64,000 nt of DNA from JARYGU01 sp033795365. Lineage in GTDB: Bacteria > Pseudomonadota > Alphaproteobacteria > Rhizobiales > Rhizobiaceae. Made by a program: the position numbers and the translations under genes. A model generated the notes under the pieces. It was not told the origin of the DNA. It was given only the letters and a program-made list of their open reading frames with translations, and did no database searches. Location of the stretch: the NCBI GenBank assembly GCA_033795365.1, contig JARYGU010000019.1, forward strand, positions 48,714-112,713, given 5' to 3'. Of the stretch, positions 9,239 to 17,325 are shown piece by piece; position 1 is the first letter of the stretch; every line of letters starts with the position of its first letter.

Positions 9239-9267
9239 ATTTTGTTCTACTATTGTTCGCATGTCAA
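9239..9267 (-). promoter_or_regulatory. Promoter with LexA box for the 28-residue peptide
   Basis: On the minus strand TTGACA (9262-9267) is followed by 17 bases and CAAAAT (9239-9244). An exact LexA operator (GTTC-N7-GTTC on the plus strand, 9244-9258) fills the spacer, so bound LexA would exclude RNA polymerase. Confidence 0.75.
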
Positions 9268-9365
9268 CACCCTTTGAAAACAAGAATCGTTCGGCTGGCC
9301 GTCCCTTCGGAAAATTCGAAGCGGCACGCCTTCGTTTTTAGCCTTAGGAGCTCGGCCGATACAAT

Positions 9366-9380
9366 GTTCTTATTTTGTTC
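9366..9380 (+). promoter_or_regulatory. LexA (SOS) box upstream of the DUF5680 gene
   Basis: An exact GTTC-N7-GTTC lies directly after TACAAT (9360-9365), which could be a -10 element. The -35 region is weak. It precedes the ATG at 9438 by about 58 bases. A minus-strand role is less likely because no -35 is found in that direction. Confidence 0.6.
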
Positions 9381-9437
9381 TTTACTTTTCGGAACGCCCA
9401 TGCCACCTTCGAGGCGTTCACAAAAGAGGCGTGAGGC

Positions 9438-9899
9438 ATGGATTTCGAGGCGCTCGCAAGTTTCATCCTCGAGGCGAAGGCACGATGCTATGTCGGCGGC
9501 GGGACGCTCCTGTCGCTCAGGCCGGGGTCTCACGATATCGGCCACAGCCACGGCGAGTGGTTCTATCTCGACAGCTATTTCGGCGGAACGGACTTCGCCG
9601 GGCAGGAGGTCGTCTGGCTCGCCGGTCAGCCGGTATGGGCCATGAACTATTTCGGGAGGATCACCGATCCCGCCCGTATCGACGCAAGCCGCGCCGGCGC
9701 CGTGATAAAGGCCGCCCTATCCCGGCTTTATGCCGAAGAGGGCCGTTTCCTGGGCGGGACGGACTTTCGGCACGACTTCGGGCGATATATCGACAGGAGC
9801 AGCGGCGATACGCTCTCCTTCAGTGGCCGGGAGGTGATCCTCGTCGACGATGTGGAAGCGTATGACCTCGACTATCGCGGCGGCTTGATCAAAGCATGA
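9438..9899 (+). CDS. DUF5680 family protein
   Basis: This 153-residue soluble protein shows the DUF5680 pattern: FILEAKARCYVGGG, GSHDIGH, YLDSYFGGTDFAGQEVVW and PVWAMNYFGR. The family has no assigned reaction. In other bacteria it can occur fused to helix-turn-helix domains, but no such domain is present here. A LexA operator about 58 bases upstream suggests induction by DNA damage, alongside the neighbouring membrane peptide. It converges on lolD. Confidence 0.78.
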   Translation: MDFEALASFILEAKARCYVGGGTLLSLRPGSHDIGHSHGEWFYLDSYFGGTDFAGQEVVWLAGQPVWAMNYFGRITDPARIDASRAGAVIKAALSRLYAEEGRFLGGTDFRHDFGRYIDRSSGDTLSFSGREVILVDDVEAYDLDYRGGLIKA

Positions 9900-9912
9900 G
9901 CCCGCGCGGAAC

Positions 9913-10599
9913 TCAGGCGAGTTCGCGGACCTTGCCGTCGTCGATCGTGACGCGGCGATCCATGAGACCGGCGAGCTCGTGATTGTGCGTCGCGATCAAT
10001 GCCGCAAGGCCGGACTGGCGAACAAGCGCTTCGAGTGCCTCGAAGACATAGCCCGCCGTCTCCGGATCGAGGTTTCCCGTCGGCTCGTCGGCGAGCAGGA
10101 CCAGCGGCGCGTTCGCAACCGCACGCGCGATCGCCACACGCTGCTGCTCGCCGCCGGAAAGTTCGGACGGCCGGTGCTCGCCCCGGTGGCCGATGCGCAT
10201 GTAATCCAGCAGTTGGGCGGCGCGTGCGCGCGCTTCCGGCTTGGAAAGTCCGGCGATCAGCTGCGGCATCATGATGTTCTCGATCGCGGAGAATTCCGGA
10301 AGGAGATGATGAAACTGATAGACGAAGCCGATCTCGCCACGACGAATCGCCGTTCTCTGCTCATCGGCGAGATCGCCGCAGGAAACGCCGTTGACCATCA
10401 CCTCGCCGGCATCGGGCTTTTCGAGAAGCCCGGCGACGTGAAGCAGCGTCGACTTTCCAGTGCCCGAAGGGGCGACGAGCGCGACGATCTCGCCGCTCTT
10501 CAGCGTGAAATCGGCGCCCTTCAGGATCGAGAGGACAGTTTCGCCCTGCCCGTAATGGCGCTCGACGCCGGAAAGCTGCAATGCGACGCGCGTGTTCAT
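9913..10599 (-). CDS. lolD: Lipoprotein-releasing ABC transporter, ATPase LolD
   Basis: This 228-residue ABC ATPase powers extraction of outer-membrane lipoproteins from the inner membrane. Walker A is APSGTGKSTLLH, the signature is ELSGGEQQR and Walker B is LVLLADEPTGNLD. It lies 12 bases downstream of the permease gene, the usual lolC/E-lolD arrangement. Together with proS these appear to be one transcription unit. The sequence family also includes macrolide exporters, but the neighbouring permease favours Lol. Confidence 0.93.
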   Translation of the reverse strand: MNTRVALQLSGVERHYGQGETVLSILKGADFTLKSGEIVALVAPSGTGKSTLLHVAGLLEKPDAGEVMVNGVSCGDLADEQRTAIRRGEIGFVYQFHHLLPEFSAIENIMMPQLIAGLSKPEARARAAQLLDYMRIGHRGEHRPSELSGGEQQRVAIARAVANAPLVLLADEPTGNLDPETAGYVFEALEALVRQSGLAALIATHNHELAGLMDRRVTIDDGKVRELA

Positions 10600-10611
10600 C
10601 TTCAGGAAGTC

Positions 10612-11919
10612 CTATTCGTAACGCAGGGCCTGGACGGGATCGAGCTTGGAAGCACGCCAGGCCGGAAAGATCGTCGCAAGGAAGGAGAGCGCCAGCGCCA
10701 TGATGATGACGGATACGGTTTCGCCGGCATTCATGTCCGCCGGCAACTGGCTGAGGAAGTAAAGTTCGGGGTTGAACAGCGTGGTCCCGGATATCCAGGA
10801 GAAGAACTGGCGGATCGACTCGACGTTGAGACAGACGATGACGCCGAGAATGACGCCGGCAAGGGTGCCGACCGTGCCGATGGCCGCACCGGTCATGAAG
10901 AAGATGCGCATGATCGCGCCCGATGTCGCGCCCATCGTCTTCAGGATCGCTATGTCGCTGCCCTTGTCCTTCACCAGCATGATCAGGCCCGAGATGATGT
11001 TCAGCGCCGCCACGAGCACGATCAGGGTGAGGATCATGAACATGACGTTGCGCTCCACCTCCAGGGCGGAGAAGAAAGTGCGGTTTCGCTGGCGCCAGTC
11101 GGTGATATAGACCTGTCGCCCTGCCACGGCCTCTATGGGTTGGCGCAGCGAATCGACCATGTCGGGATTGTCGACGAAGAGCTCGATCGACTGCACGATC
11201 CCCTCGGCGTTGAAGTAGAGCTGCGCCTCTTCCAGAGGCATGTAGATGATCGAGGCGTCATATTCCGACATGCCGATCTCGAACACTGCCGAGACCGTGT
11301 AGGATTTCACCCGGGGATTGACGCCGAGCGGCGTCACGTCGCCTTCCGGCGCGACCAGCGTGATCTGGCCACCGGCGCTGATGCCGAGCGCCTCGGCCAT
11401 GCGGGCGCCGATCGCGACGCCGGTCCCGGAGGCGAACCCGACGAGGTCGCCCTGCTGGATATGTTCGGAGACGACCGTCAGCTTTGCCAGGTCGTCGGCG
11501 CGGATGCCGCGAACCAGCGCGCCGGTGCCCGCCCCGCCCTGACCGGAGGCAAGCGTCTGCCCTTCGACCAGCGGGATCGCCATCCTGACGCCCGGAACGG
11601 CGGAGAATTTCTGCGCGAGATCCGCGTAATTGTCGAGCGGGCCGTCGATCGGCTGGACGATCATATGGCCGTTGATGCCGAGGATGCGGGAAATGAGCTC
11701 GGTGCGGAAACCGTTCATCACCGCCATGACGATGATGAGCGTGGCGACGCCCAGCATGATCCCTATGAAGGAGAACCCGGCGATCACCGAGATGAAAGCC
11801 TCCTTGCGTCGCGAGCGAAGGTAGCGCCAGGCAACCATTCGTTCGAAAGCGCAGAACGGGCGGCTGGAAGGACGCGCCGCGCCCGTTGTCATCGTCTCAC
11901 CGCTCGCTGCCTCAGCCAT
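10612..11919 (-). CDS. lolC: Lipoprotein-releasing ABC transporter permease LolC/LolE
   Basis: This permease of about 435 residues has one N-terminal membrane helix (ISVIAGFSFIGIMLGVATL), a large periplasmic domain, and three C-terminal helices. That is the LolC/LolE (MacB-FtsX fold) topology. Many alphaproteobacteria have a single such permease acting as a homodimer. ATG 11919 follows GGGAGAG and is preferred to the TTG at 11943 that overlaps the proS stop. Confidence 0.92.
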   Translation of the reverse strand: MAEAASGETMTTGAARPSSRPFCAFERMVAWRYLRSRRKEAFISVIAGFSFIGIMLGVATLIIVMAVMNGFRTELISRILGINGHMIVQPIDGPLDNYADLAQKFSAVPGVRMAIPLVEGQTLASGQGGAGTGALVRGIRADDLAKLTVVSEHIQQGDLVGFASGTGVAIGARMAEALGISAGGQITLVAPEGDVTPLGVNPRVKSYTVSAVFEIGMSEYDASIIYMPLEEAQLYFNAEGIVQSIELFVDNPDMVDSLRQPIEAVAGRQVYITDWRQRNRTFFSALEVERNVMFMILTLIVLVAALNIISGLIMLVKDKGSDIAILKTMGATSGAIMRIFFMTGAAIGTVGTLAGVILGVIVCLNVESIRQFFSWISGTTLFNPELYFLSQLPADMNAGETVSVIIMALALSFLATIFPAWRASKLDPVQALRYE

Positions 11920-11939
11920 GCTCTCTCCCGTGGGTCGGA

Positions 11940-13268
11940 TCAATTCGCAGCCGTCAACCTGGCGATCACCGCCTCGACCGTCATCGTTTCGCGATCGCCG
12001 GTCTTGCGATCCTTCACCTCGACCTCGCCATTGGCGACGGAACGCGGCCCGGCGATGACCTGGAGCGGAGCGCCAATGAGGTCGGCGGTTGCGAATTTCG
12101 TTCCGGCACGGTCGTCCGTATCGTCGTAGAGAACGTCGACACCGGCATTCGAGAGGGCGGCATAGAGCCGCTCGCAGGCGCTGTCGCAGGCAGCATCCCC
12201 GGCCTTCATGTTGATGACGATCGCCTCGAAGGGGGCGACAGACTTCGGCCAGATGATGCCGTTTTCGTCATGCGAGGCTTCGATGATCGCGGGAACGAGG
12301 CGCGTCGGACCGATTCCGTAGGAGCCCATGTGAACGGCATGCTCCTTGCCGTCCGGTCCCTGGACCTTGGCTCCCAGCGGCTCGGAATATTTGGTGCCGA
12401 AATAGAAGATATGACCGACCTCGATGCCGCGCGCCGAAAGCCGTTCACCTTCCGGGATCGCCTCGAAGGCGGCCGCATCGTGCATTTCGGAAGTGGCGGC
12501 ATAGCGCGAGGTCCACTTCTCGAAGATCGTGCGAAGACCCGCGACATCGTCGAAGTTCGTGTCTTCGCCCGGAATGTCGAAATTCAGGAAATCCTTGTGG
12601 CAGAAGACCTCGGATTCCCCGGTATCGGCAAGAATGATGAACTCATGGCTGAGATTGCCGCCGATCGGGCCGGTATCGGCGCGCATCGGAATGGCGCGCA
12701 GCCCCATGCGGGAGAAGGTGCGCAGATAGGCCGCGAACATCCGGTTATAGGCATGCTCGGCTCCTTCGCGGTCCAGATCGAAGGAATAAGCATCCTTCAT
12801 CATGAATTCGCGCGAGCGCATGGTGCCGAAGCGCGGGCGGATCTCGTCGCGGAACTTCAGCTGGATATGATAAAGGTTGAGCGGCAGATCCTTGTAGGAT
12901 TTGACGAAGGAACGGAAGATGTCGGTGATCATCTCCTCGTTGGTCGGGCCGTAGAGCATCGGCCGGTCCTGCCGGTCTTTGATGCGCAGCATCTCCTTGC
13001 CATAGGCGTCGTAACGTCCGCTTTCCTGCCAGAGTTCGGCGGACTGCAGCGTCGGCATCAGAAGCTCGACGGCGCCGGAGCGGTTCTGCTCCTCGCGGAT
13101 GATCGCATTGACCTTGTCGAGAACGCGTTTGCCCAGCGGCAGCCAACTGTAGATGCCGGCAGACTGCTGCTTGATCATGCCGGCGCGCAGCATCAGGCGG
13201 TGGGAGACGATCTCCGCTTCCTTGGGGTTTTCCTTGAGGATGGGCATGAAGAAGCGGGAAAGGCGCAT
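11940..13268 (-). CDS. proS: Prolyl-tRNA synthetase (short alphaproteobacterial type)
   Basis: This 442-residue class II synthetase charges tRNA-Pro. Motif 2 is visible as FRDEIRPRFGTMRSREFMMKD, split around the conserved Arg, and TNEEM precedes it. Motif 3 lies in GSYGIGPTRL. The length is well below that of E. coli ProS because the cis-editing insertion is absent, as is usual in alphaproteobacteria. The ATG gives MRLSRFFMPI. A sigma-70-like promoter about 190 bases upstream probably drives proS-lolC-lolD. Confidence 0.97.
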   Translation of the reverse strand: MRLSRFFMPILKENPKEAEIVSHRLMLRAGMIKQQSAGIYSWLPLGKRVLDKVNAIIREEQNRSGAVELLMPTLQSAELWQESGRYDAYGKEMLRIKDRQDRPMLYGPTNEEMITDIFRSFVKSYKDLPLNLYHIQLKFRDEIRPRFGTMRSREFMMKDAYSFDLDREGAEHAYNRMFAAYLRTFSRMGLRAIPMRADTGPIGGNLSHEFIILADTGESEVFCHKDFLNFDIPGEDTNFDDVAGLRTIFEKWTSRYAATSEMHDAAAFEAIPEGERLSARGIEVGHIFYFGTKYSEPLGAKVQGPDGKEHAVHMGSYGIGPTRLVPAIIEASHDENGIIWPKSVAPFEAIVINMKAGDAACDSACERLYAALSNAGVDVLYDDTDDRAGTKFATADLIGAPLQVIAGPRSVANGEVEVKDRKTGDRETMTVEAVIARLTAAN

Positions 13269-13453
13269 GACGAGGGTCCACGAAGATAATTCCGCCTATC
13301 GGGGGAATCGGGCGAAATGACGTTGAATTTCACGCGTTCATAGCCGCTTCGCAGAGGGAATGGAACCCGCCGGAAAGTTGCAACGGGATCTGTGCACCGA
13401 TCATCCGAGACAATCGGAAAGGGCAGCCGCTTCCGGGAAAAAACGGGGGCGTC

Positions 13454-13482
13454 AATAACGAGAATTGCACAAACTTTGTCAA
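13454..13482 (-). promoter_or_regulatory. Candidate promoter of proS-lolC-lolD
   Basis: On the minus strand TTGACA (13477-13482) and GTTATT (13454-13459) are separated by exactly 17 bases, in a locally AT-rich stretch upstream of proS. Confidence 0.5.
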
Positions 13483-13569
13483 TGGAAAAATTTTATTCCA
13501 CTGTAGCAAAAATGCAAAAAAAGCGGATGACAACGCCTAAGCTTTGGGCTAATTTCAGTACACAAAAGA

Positions 13570-13710
13570 GGCAAGGAGTTTAAATTCTTGCCATTTTCGC
13601 GGTCAAGTCTTGGGAGGATCAGATCTTAGGCGCGCGTAGACGCTGCCACCGGTAACGGATAAAGATCACGCGATACTTAAGAAACAAGGCTTTCAGCCTT
13701 GTTTTTTTTT
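13570..13710 (+). ncRNA. Candidate small RNA ending in an intrinsic terminator
   Basis: The 710-base region 13269-13978 has no convincing protein gene. It contains an 8-bp hairpin at 13570-13592 and a strong plus-strand terminator at 13682-13710. No plus-strand gene lies upstream to need that terminator. A short plus-strand transcript of about 80-150 bases ending there is therefore likely. The 5' end is not determined and I do not assign an Rfam family. Confidence 0.4.
13682..13710 (+). terminator. Strong intrinsic terminator, plus strand
   Basis: A perfect 10-bp stem (AAACAAGGCT / AGCCTTGTTT) with a three-base loop runs into a long T tract. On the opposite strand the hairpin is followed by a weaker mixed tract. 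Confidence 0.8.
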
Positions 13711-13978
13711 GCTTTTCTCTTTTGCCTCTACGATCCCTCTGTTTCCGTTTTATGACAGGCGCCTGCGTCAAACGCGCGCACCCGCCGCCATCGGACCAAA
13801 TTGTCATCCCGTAACGTGAAGCGAATTTGCCAGCCGCTTAAATCACTGAACGTTAGGATGGGCATTTTCGCTGGTCGGAAACGCACGTCGTCAGAAATAA
13901 AATTCCTATAAATCGACTTATCAGGAAAAATCGATATACCCTGACATGCGACATCTCTCTGTGCCGGAGCGGCGCGGG

Positions 13979-14248
13979 TCAGTCGAAATCCGGTACGAAG
14001 CTCGGAAGGGCATCTATTCCGTAGCCGAGCTCGACGGAGACCATATACCAACAGAAATAAATCACGGCCGAGACGATGGTGGTGGTGGCAACCACACGCA
14101 GCGCGCGGAATTTCGCCGGGGCGCTTTCGACGCTGCCCGGAACCACATCGTTTTCCTCGGCCTGCGTCCGGAGGCCGAAAGGCAGCACGGCAAAGAGCGT
14201 GATCCACCAGACGATGAAATAGACGGCGAACATCGAGAACAGAGCCAA
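13979..14248 (-). CDS. DUF1467 family membrane protein
   Basis: This 89-residue protein has two membrane helices (FAVYFIVWWITLFAVLPFGL and VVATTTIVSAVIYFCWYMVS), matching DUF1467. This family typically lies between the methylmalonyl-CoA epimerase gene and proS in Rhizobiales. The function is unknown. The TTG at 14248 is chosen because GGAGG lies 8 bases before it and the product then starts ALFSMFAVYF. It is the last gene of the long nuo-rnj-mce unit. Confidence 0.8.
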   Translation of the reverse strand: MALFSMFAVYFIVWWITLFAVLPFGLRTQAEENDVVPGSVESAPAKFRALRVVATTTIVSAVIYFCWYMVSVELGYGIDALPSFVPDFD

Positions 14249-14416
14249 GGTCGTTTCCTCCTGGGTGACGCAGCTATACAGCCGCACTCCCGGCAAACCA
14301 ACCGCAATCCTTGCACTGCGACATTTTTGCGATAGCCAGGCCCATCCGAAAGGGGAAGCAGGCGCCCGGCCTATGAAGCTATGCGGAAGCCGACGGGCAG
14401 CGCCTCTCCATCTCCA

Positions 14417-14821
14417 CTACACTTCTTCGAGCTCGATCAGCGTGCCGAAGAAATCCTTCGGGTGAAGGAAGAGGACCGGCTTGCCATGGGCGCCGATCCT
14501 GGGGTTTCCGTCGCCGAGCACCCGGGCGCCGGACGCCTTCAGATGATCGCGCGCCGCAAGGATGTCGGTCACCTCGTAGCAGATATGGTGCATGCCGCCG
14601 GCGGGCGTCTTCTCCAGAAAGGCCGCGATCGGCGAATTTTCGCCGAGCGGCTGGAGCAGTTCCACTTTGGTATTGGCAAGTTCGACGAAGACCACGGTCA
14701 CGCCGTGCTCGGGCAGGTCCTGCGGCGCCGTCACGCGGGCGCCGAGCACGGTCTCGTAGGTTTTCGCCGCAGCGGCGATGTCCGGTACGGCAATCGCGAC
14801 ATGATTGACCCGCTCGAGCAA
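14417..14821 (-). CDS. mce: Methylmalonyl-CoA epimerase
   Basis: This glyoxalase/VOC-fold enzyme of about 134 residues interconverts (S)- and (R)-methylmalonyl-CoA in propionyl-CoA catabolism. It begins LERVNHVAIAVPDI with a metal-ligand His, and GGMHHICYEV and LFLHPKDFFGTLIELEEV follow the family pattern. The TTG at 14821 follows GGGGGAG and gives the usual family length. An alternative TTG at 14863 would add 14 residues. It lies just downstream of the RNase J gene. Confidence 0.9.
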   Translation of the reverse strand: MLERVNHVAIAVPDIAAAAKTYETVLGARVTAPQDLPEHGVTVVFVELANTKVELLQPLGENSPIAAFLEKTPAGGMHHICYEVTDILAARDHLKASGARVLGDGNPRIGAHGKPVLFLHPKDFFGTLIELEEV

Positions 14822-14872
14822 AGACAACTCCCCCGGCCTTCCGCCGGAATTATCCGTGGACAATGCGCATGA

Positions 14873-16540
14873 TCAAACCTTCGTCACGAAAACCGTGACG
14901 ACCGGCTTCTTGCCCCAGGTTTCGTTCGCCATCGCGCGGACGGAGCGGCGCACCGCCTCGCGCACCGTTTCCAGATCCTTGCGGCGCGCGCGCGGGATGC
15001 TTTCCACCGCGCCGAGCACAGCATCATACAATGTATCACCCATATCCTCGCCCTCGTCGTCGAACTGCGGCAGGCCGAAGGGCTCGACTTCGGGATCGCC
15101 GAGGAAATCGTAACGCTCGTCGAGCACGATGCTGACGGCGACATGGCCGACGAAGGAGAGCTTGCGGCGATCGCCGATGCCCATTTCGTCATAGTCGCCG
15201 ATGAGCTTGCCGTCCTTGAAGATGCGGCCGTGCGGGATTTCGTCGATCATTTCCGCCGGCCCCGGCGCCAGCCGCAGCATTTTGCCGTTCCGCACCCGCG
15301 GCACACTCGCAATGCCGGACTGTTCGCCAAGTTCGGCATGCGCCGTCAGATGCGCGGCCTCTCCATGGACCGGCACGAGGATCTGCGGCCGCGTCCAGGA
15401 ATACATCTGCTGCAGTTCGTTGCGGCGCGGATGGCCGGAGACGTGCACCAGCGCCTCGGCATCGGTGATGATGTTCAGCCCCTGCTCGATCAGGCCGTTC
15501 TTGATATCGTTGATCGCCTTTTCGTTGCCGGGAATGGCGCGCGAGGAGAAGATCACGGTATCGCCGGCGGAGAAGGCGACATTGCGCATTTCGTCGCGCG
15601 CGATCTTGGCGAGCGCGGCACGCGGCTCGCCCTGGCTGCCGGTCAGAATGACCACGACCTTGTCGCGCGGGATATAGCCGAACTCGTCTTCGGCGATAAA
15701 CGGCTTTATGCCCTCCATCAGGCCGACGTCGCGGGCAACGTCCGCCACACGGCGCATCGAACTGCCGAGCAGCAGAACCTCGCGGCCCGCCGCTTCCGCC
15801 GCCCGGGCGATCGAACGGATGCGCCCGACATTCGACGAGAAGGTGGTGATCGCCACCCTGCCCTCGGCACTCTCGATGATCTTCGTCAGGCTTTCGGACA
15901 CTTCCTGCTCGGAGGGCGATATGCCATCACGGACGGCATTGGTGCTGTCGCAGATCAGAGCCAGAACCCCTTCGTCGCCGATCGCCCGCAGCCGAGCCTC
16001 GTCCGTCAAGGGGCCGAGCGACGGCTGGAGATCGATTTTCCAGTCGCCGGTGTGCACGACATTTCCAAGCGGCGTGCGGATGTAGAGCGCCATGGGCTCG
16101 GGGATGGAGTGGTTGACCCCGACGGCCTCGATCTCGAAGGGGCCGATATTGATGCGGTCGCCCTGCTTGAAGATGGTTATGGGGATCTCGCCCCGGCTGC
16201 GCTCATAATCCCGCTTGGCCTCGAGCATGCCGGCCGTGAAGGGCGAAGCGTAGACCGGCACGTTGAGACCCGGCCACAGATCGTTCAGCGCGCCGTAGTG
16301 ATCCTCATGCGCATGGGTGATGACGATGCCCTTCAGGTTCTTGCGCTCCTCGGCCAGGAACCCGATGTCCGGCAACACCAGATCGACGCCTGGAAGGTCC
16401 GGTCCGGGAAAGGTCACCCCGCAATCGACCATGACCCACTGGCGATTGCCCTTTGGACCATAGCCGTAAAGCGCCAGGTTCATGCCGATTTCGCCAACGC
16501 CCCCGAGCGGCAGGAACACCAGTTCGTCTTGCTTTGCCAT
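14873..16540 (-). CDS. rnj: Ribonuclease J
   Basis: This 555-residue metallo-beta-lactamase/beta-CASP nuclease has the zinc motif ITHAHEDHYGALNDLW near residue 75. Further ligands lie in VVHTGDWKID and ICDSTNAVRDG, and the beta-CASP segment has GSQGEPRAALAKIA and VSGHPRRNEL. RNase J acts as endo- and 5'-exonuclease in rRNA and mRNA maturation. It sits between birA and mce, as in other rhizobia, 17 bases after birA. Confidence 0.95.
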   Translation of the reverse strand: MAKQDELVFLPLGGVGEIGMNLALYGYGPKGNRQWVMVDCGVTFPGPDLPGVDLVLPDIGFLAEERKNLKGIVITHAHEDHYGALNDLWPGLNVPVYASPFTAGMLEAKRDYERSRGEIPITIFKQGDRINIGPFEIEAVGVNHSIPEPMALYIRTPLGNVVHTGDWKIDLQPSLGPLTDEARLRAIGDEGVLALICDSTNAVRDGISPSEQEVSESLTKIIESAEGRVAITTFSSNVGRIRSIARAAEAAGREVLLLGSSMRRVADVARDVGLMEGIKPFIAEDEFGYIPRDKVVVILTGSQGEPRAALAKIARDEMRNVAFSAGDTVIFSSRAIPGNEKAINDIKNGLIEQGLNIITDAEALVHVSGHPRRNELQQMYSWTRPQILVPVHGEAAHLTAHAELGEQSGIASVPRVRNGKMLRLAPGPAEMIDEIPHGRIFKDGKLIGDYDEMGIGDRRKLSFVGHVAVSIVLDERYDFLGDPEVEPFGLPQFDDEGEDMGDTLYDAVLGAVESIPRARRKDLETVREAVRRSVRAMANETWGKKPVVTVFVTKV

Positions 16541-16557
16541 CTTGTGCCTGATTCCAC

Positions 16558-17325
16558 CTATCCGAAGAAAACGTCGCCGGCTGCGATCAGCCGCGTACCA
16601 CCATCTTCCATTTCAAGTTTCAGCAGTCCTGTATCATCAATTCCTGCGAAAAACCCGGAAATAGATCGGTCGGGCAAATTGACAACGATCTTTTCGCCGA
16701 CACCGCCGGCAACCCGTTTCCACCGCGCCATGATGGCCGCAACGCCGTTCCCGCCGTCCCAGAGTGTCAGCACATCCGCCATTTCCCGGAAGAGATGGGC
16801 GAAAAGCTCGTCCGGCGAGGCAGCGGCCCCGAACTCCCTCAGGGTCGCGACGGGATAGAGCCCGGCATCCGGCGCGATGGCCACATTGATGCCTATGCCG
16901 ACGACGGCCGCGCAGCGTCCGTCCGGGAGCATCTCGCTTTCGATGAGTATGCCGCAGACCTTCCGCCGCTCGACCAGGATATCGTTCGGCCATTTGATCA
17001 GAACGGCGGGCGCGGCGGGCGGCAGGACCTTGGAGATCGCGGCCTGCACCGCCACCGCGATGGCGAGCGGCAGCGAACCCAGCCGTTCGACGGGCGCCGG
17101 ATCGATCAGAAGCAACGAGGCATAGAGATTTCCGGGCTCGGAAAACCATGCCCTTCCCCGGCGGCCGCGCCCGCCGGTCTGGCGTCCCGCCGTTACCCAG
17201 AGACCCGAAAGCGCACCCTCTCGGGCGCGCTCCAGGCATACAGTGTTGGTCGAGACCGCTTCCGCCAGCGCCTCGTGCCGGAAGTCATCCAGCGACAGCG
17301 CCCGCAGCCTTCCGCGGCTGCTCAA
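16558..17325 (-). CDS. birA: Biotin--[acetyl-CoA carboxylase] ligase
   Basis: This 255-residue monofunctional biotin protein ligase lacks the N-terminal DNA-binding domain of E. coli BirA, so it should not repress transcription. The biotinyl-AMP loop is GGRGRRGRAWFSEPGN and the catalytic Lys lies in LIKWPNDILV. The C-terminal SH3-like domain ends in GGTRLIAAGDV. The start at 17325 is TTG and overlaps the nuoN TGA (TTGA), indicating coupling. The gene follows nuoN in many Rhizobiales. Confidence 0.93.
   Translation of the reverse strand: MSSRGRLRALSLDDFRHEALAEAVSTNTVCLERAREGALSGLWVTAGRQTGGRGRRGRAWFSEPGNLYASLLLIDPAPVERLGSLPLAIAVAVQAAISKVLPPAAPAVLIKWPNDILVERRKVCGILIESEMLPDGRCAAVVGIGINVAIAPDAGLYPVATLREFGAAASPDELFAHLFREMADVLTLWDGGNGVAAIMARWKRVAGGVGEKIVVNLPDRSISGFFAGIDDTGLLKLEMEDGGTRLIAAGDVFFG

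Noticed and set aside
9264..9551. Minus-strand 95-codon frame across the second LexA box
   Set aside because: It runs through regulatory DNA and antisense to DUF5680, with no ribosome site or family resemblance.
13269..13569. Open frames in the region upstream of proS
   Set aside because: They are short, cross the AT-rich promoter region and have no ribosome sites or family resemblance.
13570..13710. Identification of the candidate RNA as MmgR/suhB
   Set aside because: I recall that such RNAs exist in rhizobial intergenic regions, but I could not confirm the diagnostic motif here, so no name is given.
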